A stretch of DNA of 64,000 nt from Lachnospiraceae bacterium (GCA_014804785.1 JAAUZD010000028.1:119404-183403); one strand, 5' to 3'. Positions 17,141 to 26,560 are shown, counted from the stretch's first letter. The notes: generated by a model not told the origin, from the letters alone. Translations and numbers: made by a program.

Positions 17141-18538
17141 TCAAACAGACTCTTTGTTGTCATATGCGGCATCATTTAGCGGTATCAGGACAGAAATCAC
17201 AAAAATACCATTTTGAGCTTCTATGTTGATTACGCCATTATATCTATGCACCACATCTCTGATATTTAACAGACCAATTCCATGTCCCTTTGGATTTTCC
17301 TTATCAGTGAATCCGGCTTTATAATGATTCATCTTGCCGGCACTGTTCTTTACTTCTAACAAAAAGAATTTTTTTACTGCTTTCGCCTGAATATCAATAA
17401 ATGGATCCTCTTTGTAATTTGATTCACCAAATTGCAATCTCTCACACGCTTCCACTGCATTATCCAATATATTTCCAAACAATACACATAAATCAAACTC
17501 TTTCATACAGCATCTTTTCGGCATCTGCACATCGCATTTCCATATAATATTTTTTCTTTCTGCCATTTGCCGTTTTGGGTACAGTAGTGCGTCCACCACC
17601 CTGTTACCTGTTATTTCATCTAAGGTTCCTAAACTGCCTCTGTCCCTCATGTTTCTTAGATAGTCATTCATTTTTTCCCAGTCTTTCTTCTCCAACAGTC
17701 CCGACAGGGCAATCATATGATTGTTCATGTCGTGTCTTAACCGTTCCTGCTGGCTATATTGTTCCTCCAGCATTTTGTAAGCCGCAATCTGGGCATGATA
17801 TTGACTGCTTTTTTCCTGTTCCAGATAAATCCTGTCCATTCCAAATACATAAAATCCTGTTGCAAACATAGCCAGCGCCGTCAGGACACAATTCCCCCCA
17901 TGACTAAAAAGCTGATCATAATATAAATTAAAGTTGCCTCCGCTTCTGACCAATATTCCCTTACTTGCCCCCCAACCGGCAAGATCAATCACTGCAGTGA
18001 CCGCAAGCAACGGAATTGCCAACATGAGATACCACGTTCTTACCTTGCCATGAAAAACAGACTTAGAATGTCTGGATATCCAATATACAATCTCTGCCAC
18101 TACAGCGAATGTGATATAACCAATCAGATAAACTTCCCATCCATCTACAACAGGTTCCGGAATCTTCCTTACTGTATGTAACAGAAACAGCGCCAGACAA
18201 GACAAGAATGACTCGCAAAACTCTTGCACCGACGCTATAATCAGAATCAGGCTTGCAGCGGCAAAAAATTTTTTCTCCTTATCTCCTCGAAACAGTCCTA
18301 ATACCAATACTATAAAAAATATGTGTTTGACCATCGCAAAAACAATATACGGAATGAAACAGCATACATTCGCAATATCCACAATCATCCATCCGCTAAA
18401 AAGAGAAATCACAAACAGCAATTCATTCCTTTTAGAAATATCCAGGCATCTTTTACAAAATTGATCTGCTGTCCAAATATATCCCAGATAACATGGCAGC
18501 ATTATCAAAATTTCTGCTGAATCTGAGACTTGTTTCAT
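17141..18538 (-). CDS. Sensor histidine kinase, GHKL (AgrC/ComD-like) family
   Basis: The 465-residue kinase has about six to seven hydrophobic segments in residues 1-235, typical of peptide-sensing AgrC-like receptors. The dimerisation box is RLRHDMNNHMIALSGLLE (phospho-His near residue 270), the N box is LFGNILDNAVEAC and the glycine box GHGIGLLNIRDVV. It would phosphorylate the LytTR regulator encoded just upstream; the two genes overlap by four bases (ATGA at 18535-18538). No agrB or agrD gene is present in the window, so the signal is unknown. Confidence 0.9.
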   Translation of the reverse strand: MKQVSDSAEILIMLPCYLGYIWTADQFCKRCLDISKRNELLFVISLFSGWMIVDIANVCCFIPYIVFAMVKHIFFIVLVLGLFRGDKEKKFFAAASLILIIASVQEFCESFLSCLALFLLHTVRKIPEPVVDGWEVYLIGYITFAVVAEIVYWISRHSKSVFHGKVRTWYLMLAIPLLAVTAVIDLAGWGASKGILVRSGGNFNLYYDQLFSHGGNCVLTALAMFATGFYVFGMDRIYLEQEKSSQYHAQIAAYKMLEEQYSQQERLRHDMNNHMIALSGLLEKKDWEKMNDYLRNMRDRGSLGTLDEITGNRVVDALLYPKRQMAERKNIIWKCDVQMPKRCCMKEFDLCVLFGNILDNAVEACERLQFGESNYKEDPFIDIQAKAVKKFFLLEVKNSAGKMNHYKAGFTDKENPKGHGIGLLNIRDVVHRYNGVINIEAQNGIFVISVLIPLNDAAYDNKESV

Positions 18539-19251
18539 ATGATTCCTCCATTTTTTCTCATAAATTTAAGTATTTCTCTACAAAATTCCTCATACCTTCT
18601 TTTTGCAATCAATATTCTTTCTCCATTATCGAGAATAACCTCTTGCCTGTTATATGCATCAACATATTTCAAGTTTATGAGATAACTTTTATGGCACCTG
18701 AAAAACCCTTTATCCCGCAGACTGTTCTCTAAAATGCCAATCTGCTCATAGTATGTAAAAATCCCCTCTGCCCCATGAACATCAATCATTCTTCCTTTGA
18801 TTTCAAAATAATATATATCATCCAAAAAAAGTTTCTTTTTTTGCCTTTCCTTACTGACAATCAGAAATTCCTGTGAATGACTTTCTATTTTATGAACAGC
18901 TTTTTGCAGAACCCTTTTCAGTTTTTGATCATCAATTGGCTTTAACAGGTAATAAAAAGCTTCTACGTCATATGCTTCAAGCACATACTCCCTGCTGGAA
19001 GATATAAAGATAAGTATTTTGTCAAATGCTCTCTCGCGAAAAAGCCGCGCTGTCCTCATCCCATCCAGGTTACACATTATGATATCAAGAAACACAATGT
19101 CAAAGCTTTCAGATGCCTGCAACAGTTCCCGTCCACTGCCAAACTGCCGTATCATGCACGGCACTTTCATTTCTTCCAGAATTTCTTTAATTCTCTTTGC
19201 CATATTACAACACTCTATGATTTCATCATCACATACCGCTATTGATAACAT
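18535..19251 (-). CDS. Response regulator, LytTR DNA-binding family
   Basis: The 238-residue regulator starts at ATG 19251 (MLSIAVCDDE), eight bases after GGAAGG; an upstream GTG overlaps that site. The receiver domain (1-120) has the acidic pair DD, the phospho-Asp in DIVFLDIIM and the lysine in LLKPID. The LytTR domain (about 140-238) includes IYYFEIKGRMIDVH, FFRCHKSYLINLKYVD and NGERILIAKRRYEEF. It is the first gene of a two-gene operon with the GHKL kinase. LytTR proteins bind paired direct repeats about 21 bp apart; none was recognised with confidence nearby. Confidence 0.9.
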   Translation of the reverse strand: MLSIAVCDDEIIECCNMAKRIKEILEEMKVPCMIRQFGSGRELLQASESFDIVFLDIIMCNLDGMRTARLFRERAFDKILIFISSSREYVLEAYDVEAFYYLLKPIDDQKLKRVLQKAVHKIESHSQEFLIVSKERQKKKLFLDDIYYFEIKGRMIDVHGAEGIFTYYEQIGILENSLRDKGFFRCHKSYLINLKYVDAYNRQEVILDNGERILIAKRRYEEFCREILKFMRKNGGII

Positions 19252-19275
19252 TCGCCACACCTTCCTTATAAGGAT

Positions 19276-19304
19276 ATATTATATATCGGCGTAAGCATAA
19301 TCAA
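19276..19304 (-). promoter_or_regulatory. Promoter of the LytTR/GHKL operon
   Basis: On the minus strand there is a -35 TTGATT (19299-19304), a 17-bp spacer and a -10 TAATAT (19276-19281), placing the start of transcription about 20 bases before the ATG of the regulator gene. Confidence 0.55.
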
Positions 19305-19364
19305 AGTTTTATTCATGACATGAACGGGCATCTGAATGTAATGACCGCATAAACTTTCTTTGCT

Positions 19365-19619
19365 TCATGCTTTCCCCTCCAATAAACGGATTATTTTGTC
19401 CGTAATTTTCCAAATGATAATTATAAACAGAGCTATTAAGGCTGTGGGGATCAGTAATATTCCACTTAAAATAGCGCTAACACACATTATCGCATAGATG
19501 CAAATTTTCCTAAATTTATTCAATTTCCCTCTGCCTTCAATTCCTTGTGAGTAAAAATTCTTGTGCACAGTTACGCAGTTATTGTTTTCATTTTGGATGA
19601 TAAGTTCTTTTTCAACCAT
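19365..19619 (-). CDS. Small membrane protein of 84 residues, unknown function
   Basis: AGAAGGAG lies four bases before the ATG. The N-terminal 37 residues are polar (MVEKELIIQNENNNCVTVHK). Residues about 38-70 are strongly hydrophobic (ICIYAIMCVSAILSGILLIP and onward), followed by a charged tail. It lacks the features of an AgrD pro-peptide and there is no processing enzyme near it. Its position upstream of the LytTR/GHKL operon on the same strand makes a link to that system possible but unproven. Confidence 0.55.
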   Translation of the reverse strand: MVEKELIIQNENNNCVTVHKNFYSQGIEGRGKLNKFRKICIYAIMCVSAILSGILLIPTALIALFIIIIWKITDKIIRLLEGKA

Positions 19620-19728
19620 TTTCTCCTTCTATCTATCTGAATAAGAAACGATAATCATTACCTTTTGTTTCCATAAACCAGATTCTTCTTTTTATTTTAC
19701 TAATGATAACAACTTTTATTTTGTTTTT

Positions 19729-19769
19729 AATGAGTAAATCACGCAAAAAAAGTGCTTGATTTACTCATT
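19729..19769. promoter_or_regulatory. 13-bp inverted repeat upstream of the ABC transporter genes
   Basis: AATGAGTAAATCA (19729-19741) and TGATTTACTCATT (19757-19769) are perfect inverted copies separated by 15 bases, about 57 bp before the ABC ATPase start. No T-run follows, so an operator is more likely than a terminator. The NarL-type regulator encoded downstream in the same direction is the natural candidate to bind it. Confidence 0.5.
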
Positions 19770-19825
19770 CATTTTTATATTCGCAATAGTACAATGTGGT
19801 TATTAAAATGAAAAGGAGATTTACT

Positions 19826-20575
19826 ATGAGTACATTATTGGAAGCAAAAGAAGTAACAAAAATTTATGGAAAAGCGGGACATCCCAGCTTAAGCAAGGTA
19901 TCTTTTCGTGTTGCCGATGGGGAATTTATTGGTATTATGGGAGCATCTGGATCTGGAAAGACCACTTTGCTCAATGTTCTTTCTACGATAGACACTCCTA
20001 CGAGTGGAGATATCCTGATTAACGGTGTGAACTTGAAAACCCTCAATCATACAAGCGCTGCCGATTTCCGCAAAGACAATTTAGGATTTATTTTTCAGGA
20101 GTATTTCCTGCTTGACAGCCTTACTATCCGTGAAAATATATCCGTTCCGCTTACCCTCCAGAAACTCCCGCCTAAAAAAATTGAAAAGATGGTGAGAAGT
20201 CTTTCGGAAAGGTTTGGCATAGCATCACAGTTGGACAAATATCCCCATGAATTGTCTGGCGGGCAGAGGCAAAGAGCATCCGCGGCAAGAGCTATTGTAA
20301 AGCAGCCAAGCATATTATTCGCAGACGAGCCGACGGGAGCGTTAGATTCAAGCTCGGCTACTGAACTGTTAAATGCCTTGCATGAAGCCAACCTAGAACT
20401 TCATACCACTATATTAATGGTTACGCACGATGCTTATGCAGCGAGCTTTGCAAGCCGTATTCTTATTTTTAAGGATGGGAGCATTATTAAGGAACTTATC
20501 AAACAGGACAGTAGCAGGCGTGACTTCTATGAAGCTATTACTGCGGAAGTTACTAGATTGGATACCGAAAGATAG
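19826..20575 (+). CDS. ABC transporter ATP-binding protein, Bce/LolD-type antimicrobial-peptide family
   Basis: The start used is ATG 19826, seven bases after AAGGAG. The 249-residue ATPase has Walker A GASGSGKTT, Q-loop IFQEYFLLDSLT, signature LSGGQRQRASAARA, Walker B ILFADEPTGALD and H-loop MVTHDAY. This MacB/BceA-type subfamily energises FtsX-like permeases that expel or sense peptide antibiotics. It is followed 12 bp later by its permease, then by a sensor kinase and regulator. Confidence 0.92.
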   Translation: MSTLLEAKEVTKIYGKAGHPSLSKVSFRVADGEFIGIMGASGSGKTTLLNVLSTIDTPTSGDILINGVNLKTLNHTSAADFRKDNLGFIFQEYFLLDSLTIRENISVPLTLQKLPPKKIEKMVRSLSERFGIASQLDKYPHELSGGQRQRASAARAIVKQPSILFADEPTGALDSSSATELLNALHEANLELHTTILMVTHDAYAASFASRILIFKDGSIIKELIKQDSSRRDFYEAITAEVTRLDTER

Positions 20576-20587
20576 GAGGACGGGATA

Positions 20588-22597
20588 ATGAATAATCTAT
20601 CTATGGCATATAAGAATTTAAGGAAAAATTTTTCGTTCTATGCTCTTTACCTGCTGTCCGTATCTCTTGTTATTACGGTCTATTTTGCATTTACATCATT
20701 TTCGATGAACAGTGTAATGCTTGAAAAAATATCGGGTAATGGTCGGGTAGAATCCATGTGCAGTGTTATTTCTGTGTTCCTAATAGCATTTGTGGTTTTT
20801 TACATGTCATACTCAAATCGCTTCTTTCTGAGACGCCGCACTAAGGAGCTTGGGATTTATGCATTATTAGGCTACAGGAAATCAAGAATACTTTCCCTGC
20901 TTATATCTGAAAATATCTTAATAGGCAGCGGCTCTCTTATCGTAGGTCTGGTATTGGGAGCCATTATGCATAAAGGTATTGTATATGGGACAACAATTCT
21001 TTTGAATTTGCAGGTAGACAATGAAGAAATCCCTTTCTTTAATTTTAACGCTATCACAGACACTATTGTCTTTATTTCTCTGGTAATGTGTGTAATGGCT
21101 ATATCAAACGCCTACTTTCTTTTCAAAACTTCGCTCATGGATTTGGTTCGGTTTGAAAAAAGGGCGGAAAAAAGCATGAATCTTAAAAAAATGCCTGCCA
21201 TACTCGGCTTTGTCCAAATCATTGTCGGATATGGATTGGCATTAGATATTTTCCGGGGCTCTGATTCCTTATGGTTTACCATCGGATTTTATCCGACAGG
21301 GCTGTTGACAGCCATGTCAATTGTAATGGGAACTGTCCTGTTTATTGCGTCTTTTCTTCCGTTTGCTGTGCAGAAAAGCAAGCAGCACAAGAAAGCATTT
21401 TATACCGAAACCAAAATTGTGACGTCTCCCATTTTTATTTACCGCATACGCTCCAATGCGAAGACTTTAATCATGCTTACGCTTTTATCGGCAGCGACAT
21501 TGACTATTTCAAGTGTAATGGCACTAACACTTTTCTATCCTATTGCGGCAGTTGCCCGGATGGCTCCTTCTGAGTTGGAATTTAGAATTGAGAAAGACGG
21601 ACAGCTAAACGATGCAAAACTGCTTGTGAACCAATATGCATCCGATGATTCCGTAACTTATATTCAAACAGATATTTTTAAGGTGACCGCATCTGCCGAA
21701 AAGCTCCCTGTGGAGTATAGTACAGGAACCTCAAAAGGCGATGCTAAAAATGAAAAGATTTTGCGGGAAGCGGGTTTTGAGTGCATTTCATATTCGCAAT
21801 ATGTTTCCCTGTTACAGGCTCAAGGGAAAAGTGATGTTGTCAATAAGCTATCGGCATTACAGGATGATGAATGTATTTTGGTAAAGTATCAGCCAAATGC
21901 TGATGGAAGTGATGAATCCGGCAGTATTTATTTCTTAAATGTCAATAACAGCAGCATACCGCTTACTGTAAAAGCAACAACACTTAACAATCCGATTTCT
22001 TTTTCAAACAGTGTAGGAACACTGATCGTAAGTGATAATGTCTACGAGCAGATAAAATCGGGTACAGCTTCCGAATGCAGCATTATAAGCATAAACGGTA
22101 AAGTCATTGAAGATAATGAAAAACTGTTCGAGGACATGAGAAATCTGCTTGGTAACAGCCCATATTTGCAGGGACATTCCCATAGAGTGAATGAAATTAT
22201 GTCGTTAAACAGCTCAACTTTCCTTTTGATTAGTTTTTTGGTTGTCTTGTTTTTCATTGCGACAGGCAGCATCCTGTATTTTAATAATATTTCTGCTGTT
22301 TCAGATTCAAAGGCAGATTATGAAATACTCAGTAAAATGGGATATTCAAACAGAAAGCTAAAGAGGATTCTCAGAAAGCAGGTTTTAACCTTTTTCAGCA
22401 TCCCATTTCTTTTCGGGCTGATAGACTGTATATTCGCAACGGTTGTTTATAAAACAGGGCTTATGCAGAATCTGCTTGGAAATACAATCACCTTGTATTT
22501 TCCTACGATGATTGCCATAGCTTTAACAGCATTTATCTATTTCACTTATTATCTCATTACAATCCACACTTGCTATAGAACAGTGCTAAGACATTGA
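20588..22597 (+). CDS. ABC transporter permease, FtsX/BceB-like
   Basis: The 669-residue permease follows AGGAGG and starts MNNLSMAYKNLRKNFSFYAL. It has the BceB layout: an N-terminal membrane segment, a FtsX-type three-helix block, more membrane segments, a large extracellular domain (about 340-530) and a C-terminal FtsX block with ILSKMGYSNRKLKRILRKQV. The extracellular domain is where such permeases contact their peptide substrate. With the ATPase and two-component genes it suggests a bacitracin- or lantibiotic-type resistance module. Confidence 0.9.
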   Translation: MNNLSMAYKNLRKNFSFYALYLLSVSLVITVYFAFTSFSMNSVMLEKISGNGRVESMCSVISVFLIAFVVFYMSYSNRFFLRRRTKELGIYALLGYRKSRILSLLISENILIGSGSLIVGLVLGAIMHKGIVYGTTILLNLQVDNEEIPFFNFNAITDTIVFISLVMCVMAISNAYFLFKTSLMDLVRFEKRAEKSMNLKKMPAILGFVQIIVGYGLALDIFRGSDSLWFTIGFYPTGLLTAMSIVMGTVLFIASFLPFAVQKSKQHKKAFYTETKIVTSPIFIYRIRSNAKTLIMLTLLSAATLTISSVMALTLFYPIAAVARMAPSELEFRIEKDGQLNDAKLLVNQYASDDSVTYIQTDIFKVTASAEKLPVEYSTGTSKGDAKNEKILREAGFECISYSQYVSLLQAQGKSDVVNKLSALQDDECILVKYQPNADGSDESGSIYFLNVNNSSIPLTVKATTLNNPISFSNSVGTLIVSDNVYEQIKSGTASECSIISINGKVIEDNEKLFEDMRNLLGNSPYLQGHSHRVNEIMSLNSSTFLLISFLVVLFFIATGSILYFNNISAVSDSKADYEILSKMGYSNRKLKRILRKQVLTFFSIPFLFGLIDCIFATVVYKTGLMQNLLGNTITLYFPTMIAIALTAFIYFTYYLITIHTCYRTVLRH

Positions 22598-22604
22598 CCA
22601 TAAC

Positions 22605-22631
22605 GAACTGTCGGCTGCGTGTCGGCAGTTC
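22605..22631 (+). terminator. Hairpin after the ABC permease gene
   Basis: GAACTGTCG and CGGCAGTTC form a nine-base stem (one G-U pair) with a nine-base loop, starting seven bases after the permease stop. The T-rich tract that follows is weak, so it may only reduce transcription into the kinase gene. Confidence 0.45.
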
Positions 22632-22693
22632 GGTACACTTTATTTGGGAGCAGAAAAGTGATATAATTTAGAAACTCGTAGAGGAGGGCGAAA

Positions 22694-24253
22694 ATGAAAA
22701 ACACAGCAATAAAACCATTATTTCTGGCAAACTATCTTTTGCTTATCTTTTATGTGAGTTGGAATATAAAGGATGAGCAGTCAGCCATAATTAACGGTAT
22801 TCCATTACTTATATCCTCTTTTATGTTAATAGACATTACCTATATCAGCTCCTGCAATATCAGAGAAAGCAAGGTAATTAACTTGTTTTGCGGATTGTTG
22901 GCTTTAGACAGCTGGTATCTGCTTCTGTCCTTTGAAGAAGGACATACCAGGCAGGTTCTTCTTACCGCACTGCACCCTGTCATATGTTATTTGTCCATTA
23001 AGTTTATCCTAATGTTTCTGTTTCAAGGAAGTGGATATAAATTTAGAAAGGCAGCTAACATTTTGCTTTTTGTGACCTGCGTCAGTTCTCTTGTTGGTAT
23101 TGCTATATCGGACAGGGCATTTGCCTGTTTGTATGGAATACAGCTTTTGGCGGGATGGTCATGCTTTTTCTTTGTTCTGACCTATCACCGTAAAAGAGTT
23201 ATATTTGTACTAAAAAGCGAATGGAAGTGTTTTCTATTTTCCGTTATAGCCATTACAGCATTCTTCATTGCATACTGCATTGCTACAATCAAGATAAAAA
23301 ATCATATTACTAATTTCGGGATATATCTGCCCATGCTTTTGTTTCTTATGAGCATTCACGGTATAGTGATTAAAGAGCATGGCAGTTATCCGCTTTCTAC
23401 CGTATTCAACCAAAGACAGACAACGCTTATCCTTTGCCTGTCACTCTCTGCTCTTGGGCTGGTAATTATGTTTATGGGCGGCGGTGCTAAAGAACTGTTT
23501 GTTGCCATAAATATGGTATTCACTTTTGTCTATATCTGCAATATCGTTCTGGAAAAAAACCTGATGAAGGGCAAAAGCAGAATTGTCAAGGAGAGTAAAT
23601 ATAATGAAGCTCTACGTCAGTTACAGCAAGAGGAAGTGCTGAAAAAAGAATTTGCGGATTTTCTTCACGATGATGTTCTTCAAGACCTTCTCTCTATTAA
23701 AAATATGATGACAAAAGCCCACCGCCCAGATATACAGGGCATTGTTATCGAAACACTTGATAATCTGAATACACATATCCGCAGACAGATGCAGGACTAT
23801 CACCCTGTTATTTTAAAAAACCTGACTGCCAAAGAAAATTACCAGAATCTGATGGAAGCTGTTTCGCAGTCTTTTCCAGAGCGAAATATTATGGTATCTT
23901 TTGATTGTTCAGATGACTTGTTTCTAGTCGAGCCATATAATGTATTGATCTATCGACTGCTCAAAGAACTTCTTACCAACGTCTTTAAGCACTCGGACGG
24001 CAATCGCGCCTGGGTGATGCTTACGCAAAAGGATAGAATGATTGAGTTATGTGTCAGCGATGATGGAAATTCCCATGCTGACCGTCTGCTCACAATAGAC
24101 GGGATAAAACATAAAGGCATTGCCGCTATTACCGAACAGGTAAGCAGCATGGAAGGCTCAATCATTATTTCAGATAATACACCACACGGCATTTGCGTAC
24201 AAATCAAAATGCCAATGAAAGGGGAGAATTCTTATCAATATTTTGTTAGTTGA
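22694..24253 (+). CDS. Sensor histidine kinase, NarL-partner (HisKA_3-like) type
   Basis: The 519-residue kinase has about eight hydrophobic segments in residues 1-300 and no obvious extracellular domain. The phospho-acceptor box FADFLHDDVLQDLLSIKNMM carries the H-D-D-x-x-Q pattern of NarX/DesK-type kinases, and the ATPase domain includes LLKELLTNVFKHSDGN. The small sensing surface fits transporter-dependent sensing, in which the ABC permease upstream is the actual detector. GAGGAGGG precedes the ATG. The coding end overlaps the regulator start. Confidence 0.87.
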   Translation: MKNTAIKPLFLANYLLLIFYVSWNIKDEQSAIINGIPLLISSFMLIDITYISSCNIRESKVINLFCGLLALDSWYLLLSFEEGHTRQVLLTALHPVICYLSIKFILMFLFQGSGYKFRKAANILLFVTCVSSLVGIAISDRAFACLYGIQLLAGWSCFFFVLTYHRKRVIFVLKSEWKCFLFSVIAITAFFIAYCIATIKIKNHITNFGIYLPMLLFLMSIHGIVIKEHGSYPLSTVFNQRQTTLILCLSLSALGLVIMFMGGGAKELFVAINMVFTFVYICNIVLEKNLMKGKSRIVKESKYNEALRQLQQEEVLKKEFADFLHDDVLQDLLSIKNMMTKAHRPDIQGIVIETLDNLNTHIRRQMQDYHPVILKNLTAKENYQNLMEAVSQSFPERNIMVSFDCSDDLFLVEPYNVLIYRLLKELLTNVFKHSDGNRAWVMLTQKDRMIELCVSDDGNSHADRLLTIDGIKHKGIAAITEQVSSMEGSIIISDNTPHGICVQIKMPMKGENSYQYFVS

Positions 24254-24845
24254 CGACCATATGCTTTTTGCCAAAAGTCTTTCAGTTGCTTTAGATGAGT
24301 ATAATGAAATTGAGCATTTCTATTCAACGCAGAACATTAAAGGCATAGAGAAAATGATTTGCGATAAAAACATAGACATCATTTTAATGGATATTAACCT
24401 TAATAATTTAAGCGATACAGATGGTTTGGAAATAGCATCTAATCTGCTGATGTCGAATCCTGCATTGAAAATAATCATTCTGACAGGATATGACCTACCT
24501 GTGTATAGGCACGAAGCAAGAAGAATCGGCATCTGCGGCTTCCTCAATAAAAATATAAGCCCAGATGACCTGCTATCATCCTTAATCCATGTTTCTCATG
24601 GAAATACCTGCTTCCCGTCCGAAAGCAGCCAAATGCCTATTGAGGATTTGACGAGTATGGAAAAGAAAGTACTGCAGCTTATCAGCAGCGGCAAAAAGCG
24701 GAAATGTGTTGCTGATGAGCTGCATATGAGCGAGCGTACACTCTCTAACCATTTGCAGCATATATTTGAGAAATTAGGTGTTTCCTCTGTCGTAGAAGCA
24801 ATGACAAAAGCGATTCAGCTTGGATATATACCACCAATATGCTGA
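24243..24845 (+). CDS. Response regulator, NarL/LuxR family
   Basis: The 200-residue product begins LLVDDHMLFAKSL after its initiator; the start shown is a TTG overlapping the kinase gene by 11 bases. An ATT three bases upstream would give the more usual INILLVDDH beginning, so the exact start is open. The receiver has phospho-Asp in IDIILMDINL and a Lys in FLNKNI. The LuxR-type HTH is TSMEKKVLQLISSGKKRKCV followed by ADELHMSERTLSNHLQHIF. It probably controls the ABC genes upstream, perhaps at 19729-19769. Confidence 0.88.
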   Translation: MLVDDHMLFAKSLSVALDEYNEIEHFYSTQNIKGIEKMICDKNIDIILMDINLNNLSDTDGLEIASNLLMSNPALKIIILTGYDLPVYRHEARRIGICGFLNKNISPDDLLSSLIHVSHGNTCFPSESSQMPIEDLTSMEKKVLQLISSGKKRKCVADELHMSERTLSNHLQHIFEKLGVSSVVEAMTKAIQLGYIPPIC

Positions 24846-24849
24846 CCGA

Positions 24850-25434
24850 TTATCCAATGATTCTGTCAATCACACCATAGTCAAGAGCCTGCCCGGCGGA
24901 CATATAATGGTCACGCTCTGTATCGGCAGCAATCTGCTCAATAGTTTTTCCCGTATTTTCTGCCAGGATGCGGTTCAAACGTTCTTTGCTTTTTTGTATA
25001 TGGTCCGAAACGATTTGGATATCCGTTGCCTGTCCCTGCACACCATTGCCATGGATCGCCGGCTGGTGTATCATAATTTCCGCATTAGGAAGCGCCATTC
25101 TCTTTCCTCTCGTGCCGCCAGCCAGCAAAAAGGCGCCGAAGCTGGCTGCCAAGCCGATGCAGATGGTGGACACATCGCATTTAATATATTGCATCGTATC
25201 ATAGATTGCAAATCCGGCAGTGATGGAACCGCCGGGACTATTGATATAAAGCTGAATATCTTTTTCCGGATCCTGTGCTTCTAAAAAGAGCATCTGCGCC
25301 GTAATCAGACTTGCAGAGGTATCACTCACCTCTTCGCCTAAGAAAATGATTCTATCTGATAACAATCTGGAAAAAATATCATAGCTTCTCTCGCCGCGGC
25401 TGGTCTGCTCAATTACATAAGGAATTGTACTCAT
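24850..25434 (-). CDS. clpP: ATP-dependent Clp protease proteolytic subunit
   Basis: The 194-residue product has the ClpP triad: Ser in [10 protein letters not shown], His in EIMIHQPAI and Asp in [23 protein letters not shown] is the usual N-terminal motif. The oxyanion segment reads AASFGAF where most ClpP have AASMGAF. The ATG at 25434 overlaps the stop of an AraC-type gene by four bases (ATGA), so the two are coupled; a longer GTG start at 25494 exists but would add unrelated residues. It lacks the tig/clpX neighbours of the main clpP locus, so it may be a secondary copy. Confidence 0.9.
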   Translation of the reverse strand: MSTIPYVIEQTSRGERSYDIFSRLLSDRIIFLGEEVSDTSASLITAQMLFLEAQDPEKDIQLYINSPGGSITAGFAIYDTMQYIKCDVSTICIGLAASFGAFLLAGGTRGKRMALPNAEIMIHQPAIHGNGVQGQATDIQIVSDHIQKSKERLNRILAENTGKTIEQIAADTERDHYMSAGQALDYGVIDRIIG

Positions 25435-25847
25435 GCTGCCATCCTGCCTTTCTGATACCTGTCTATTGCTGACACCATACAGCTTGAATGGCACATGGAT
25501 ATCTTTGTCTGCTTCGGATAAAAGTTTCCGTTCTTCCTGTAGGTCTGAGGAGAACAGGAATACAAGCTGCGAAATGCCAACGAAAATGCCTGAGATGAAT
25601 TATAGTGCGCTTCATAGGCTATATCCGTGATTGGCCGGTCTGATTCTACAAGCTGGCGGGCGGCTATGGTCAGCCTCCGTCCCTGAATATATTTGTAAAC
25701 CGTGACTCCCGTGTTTTCTGCAAATACCCTTGCCATATAAAATTTAGAATAGTGCAAAGCCTCCGCTATTTTGCTTAAGGACAAATCATCCATCAAGTGC
25801 AATTCTATATAATTCACTACCTTCTCTACTACATGCTCTTTTTCCAT
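25431..25847 (-). CDS. Short AraC-family HTH protein coupled to clpP
   Basis: Only the DNA-binding part of an AraC regulator is present: [40 protein letters not shown], then [20 protein letters not shown] and SPQTYRK, about 110 residues. AraC proteins that start with the HTH normally continue into an effector domain of 150 or more residues; here the frame ends after 138 residues with a Cys/Ser-rich tail ([11 protein letters not shown]). It is either a stand-alone HTH regulator or a truncated one. Its TGA overlaps the clpP ATG, so it sets clpP translation and may control the operon. Confidence 0.75.
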   Translation of the reverse strand: MEKEHVVEKVVNYIELHLMDDLSLSKIAEALHYSKFYMARVFAENTGVTVYKYIQGRRLTIAARQLVESDRPITDIAYEAHYNSSQAFSLAFRSLYSCSPQTYRKNGNFYPKQTKISMCHSSCMVSAIDRYQKGRMAA

Positions 25848-25936
25848 AAAAAAATTCCTCCTGTCTTAGCCAGTATAGCATAAGTGTCAGAAGGAATCTT
25901 AATAGAAATTGCCTTTTTGATTTTGCATCTGCTCTT

Positions 25937-26479
25937 CTAGCGATTCATAGGGCATCCGCCGCATTCCCCGCATCCCCGCGCCGTCACATCCTCACTGCCA
26001 AGGTTCACAGGACTTGTGAGCAGGCAGATTGCCTGGGAGGAAATTCCTTCTCCCGTTCCCGTAAAGCCAAGCCCCTCCTCTGTGGTCGCCTTCACATTGA
26101 CCTGCTCCACGGTAATGCCAAGAGCATTCGCTATATTCTCCCGCATGACATCAATATGCGGACGCATCTTCGGTGCCTGCGCTATGATAGTGGCATCTAT
26201 ATTCTCTATCAGAAAAAAGTTCTCTTCCAGCAACTTTCCTACATGCTCTAAAAGCTTTATAGAAGAAATTCCTTTATAGGCGGGGTCTGTGTCCGGAAAA
26301 TGCTTTCCAATATCCCCAAGCGCTGCCGCGCCAAGAAGTGCATCCATGATGGCATGAAGAAGAACATCCGCATCCGAATGCCCTAAAAGCCCCTTTTCGT
26401 AGGGTATCTCAACACCGCCCATAATCAGCTTTCTGCCCTCCACTAGTTTGTGCACATCATATCCCATTCCGATTCTCAT
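25937..26479 (-). CDS. ispF: 2-C-methyl-D-erythritol 2,4-cyclodiphosphate synthase
   Basis: The start ATG at 26479 lies five bases after GGAGG; the protein begins [15 protein letters not shown] with the metal ligands D-V-H, and continues [20 protein letters not shown] (metal His), KHFPDTDP and [15 protein letters not shown]. It forms the cyclic diphosphate of the MEP isoprenoid pathway as a zinc-dependent trimer. At 180 residues it is longer than the usual 157, because of a tail ending [14 protein letters not shown] with three cysteines. Confidence 0.95.
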   Translation of the reverse strand: MRIGMGYDVHKLVEGRKLIMGGVEIPYEKGLLGHSDADVLLHAIMDALLGAAALGDIGKHFPDTDPAYKGISSIKLLEHVGKLLEENFFLIENIDATIIAQAPKMRPHIDVMRENIANALGITVEQVNVKATTEEGLGFTGTGEGISSQAICLLTSPVNLGSEDVTARGCGECGGCPMNR

Positions 26480-26560
26480 TTTTCCTCCATTCTGAAGCAC
26501 TTTACTATTGAATCTTACACTCTACTATATACTCAAAACAGTGCTTTAGACATTTCCTGT

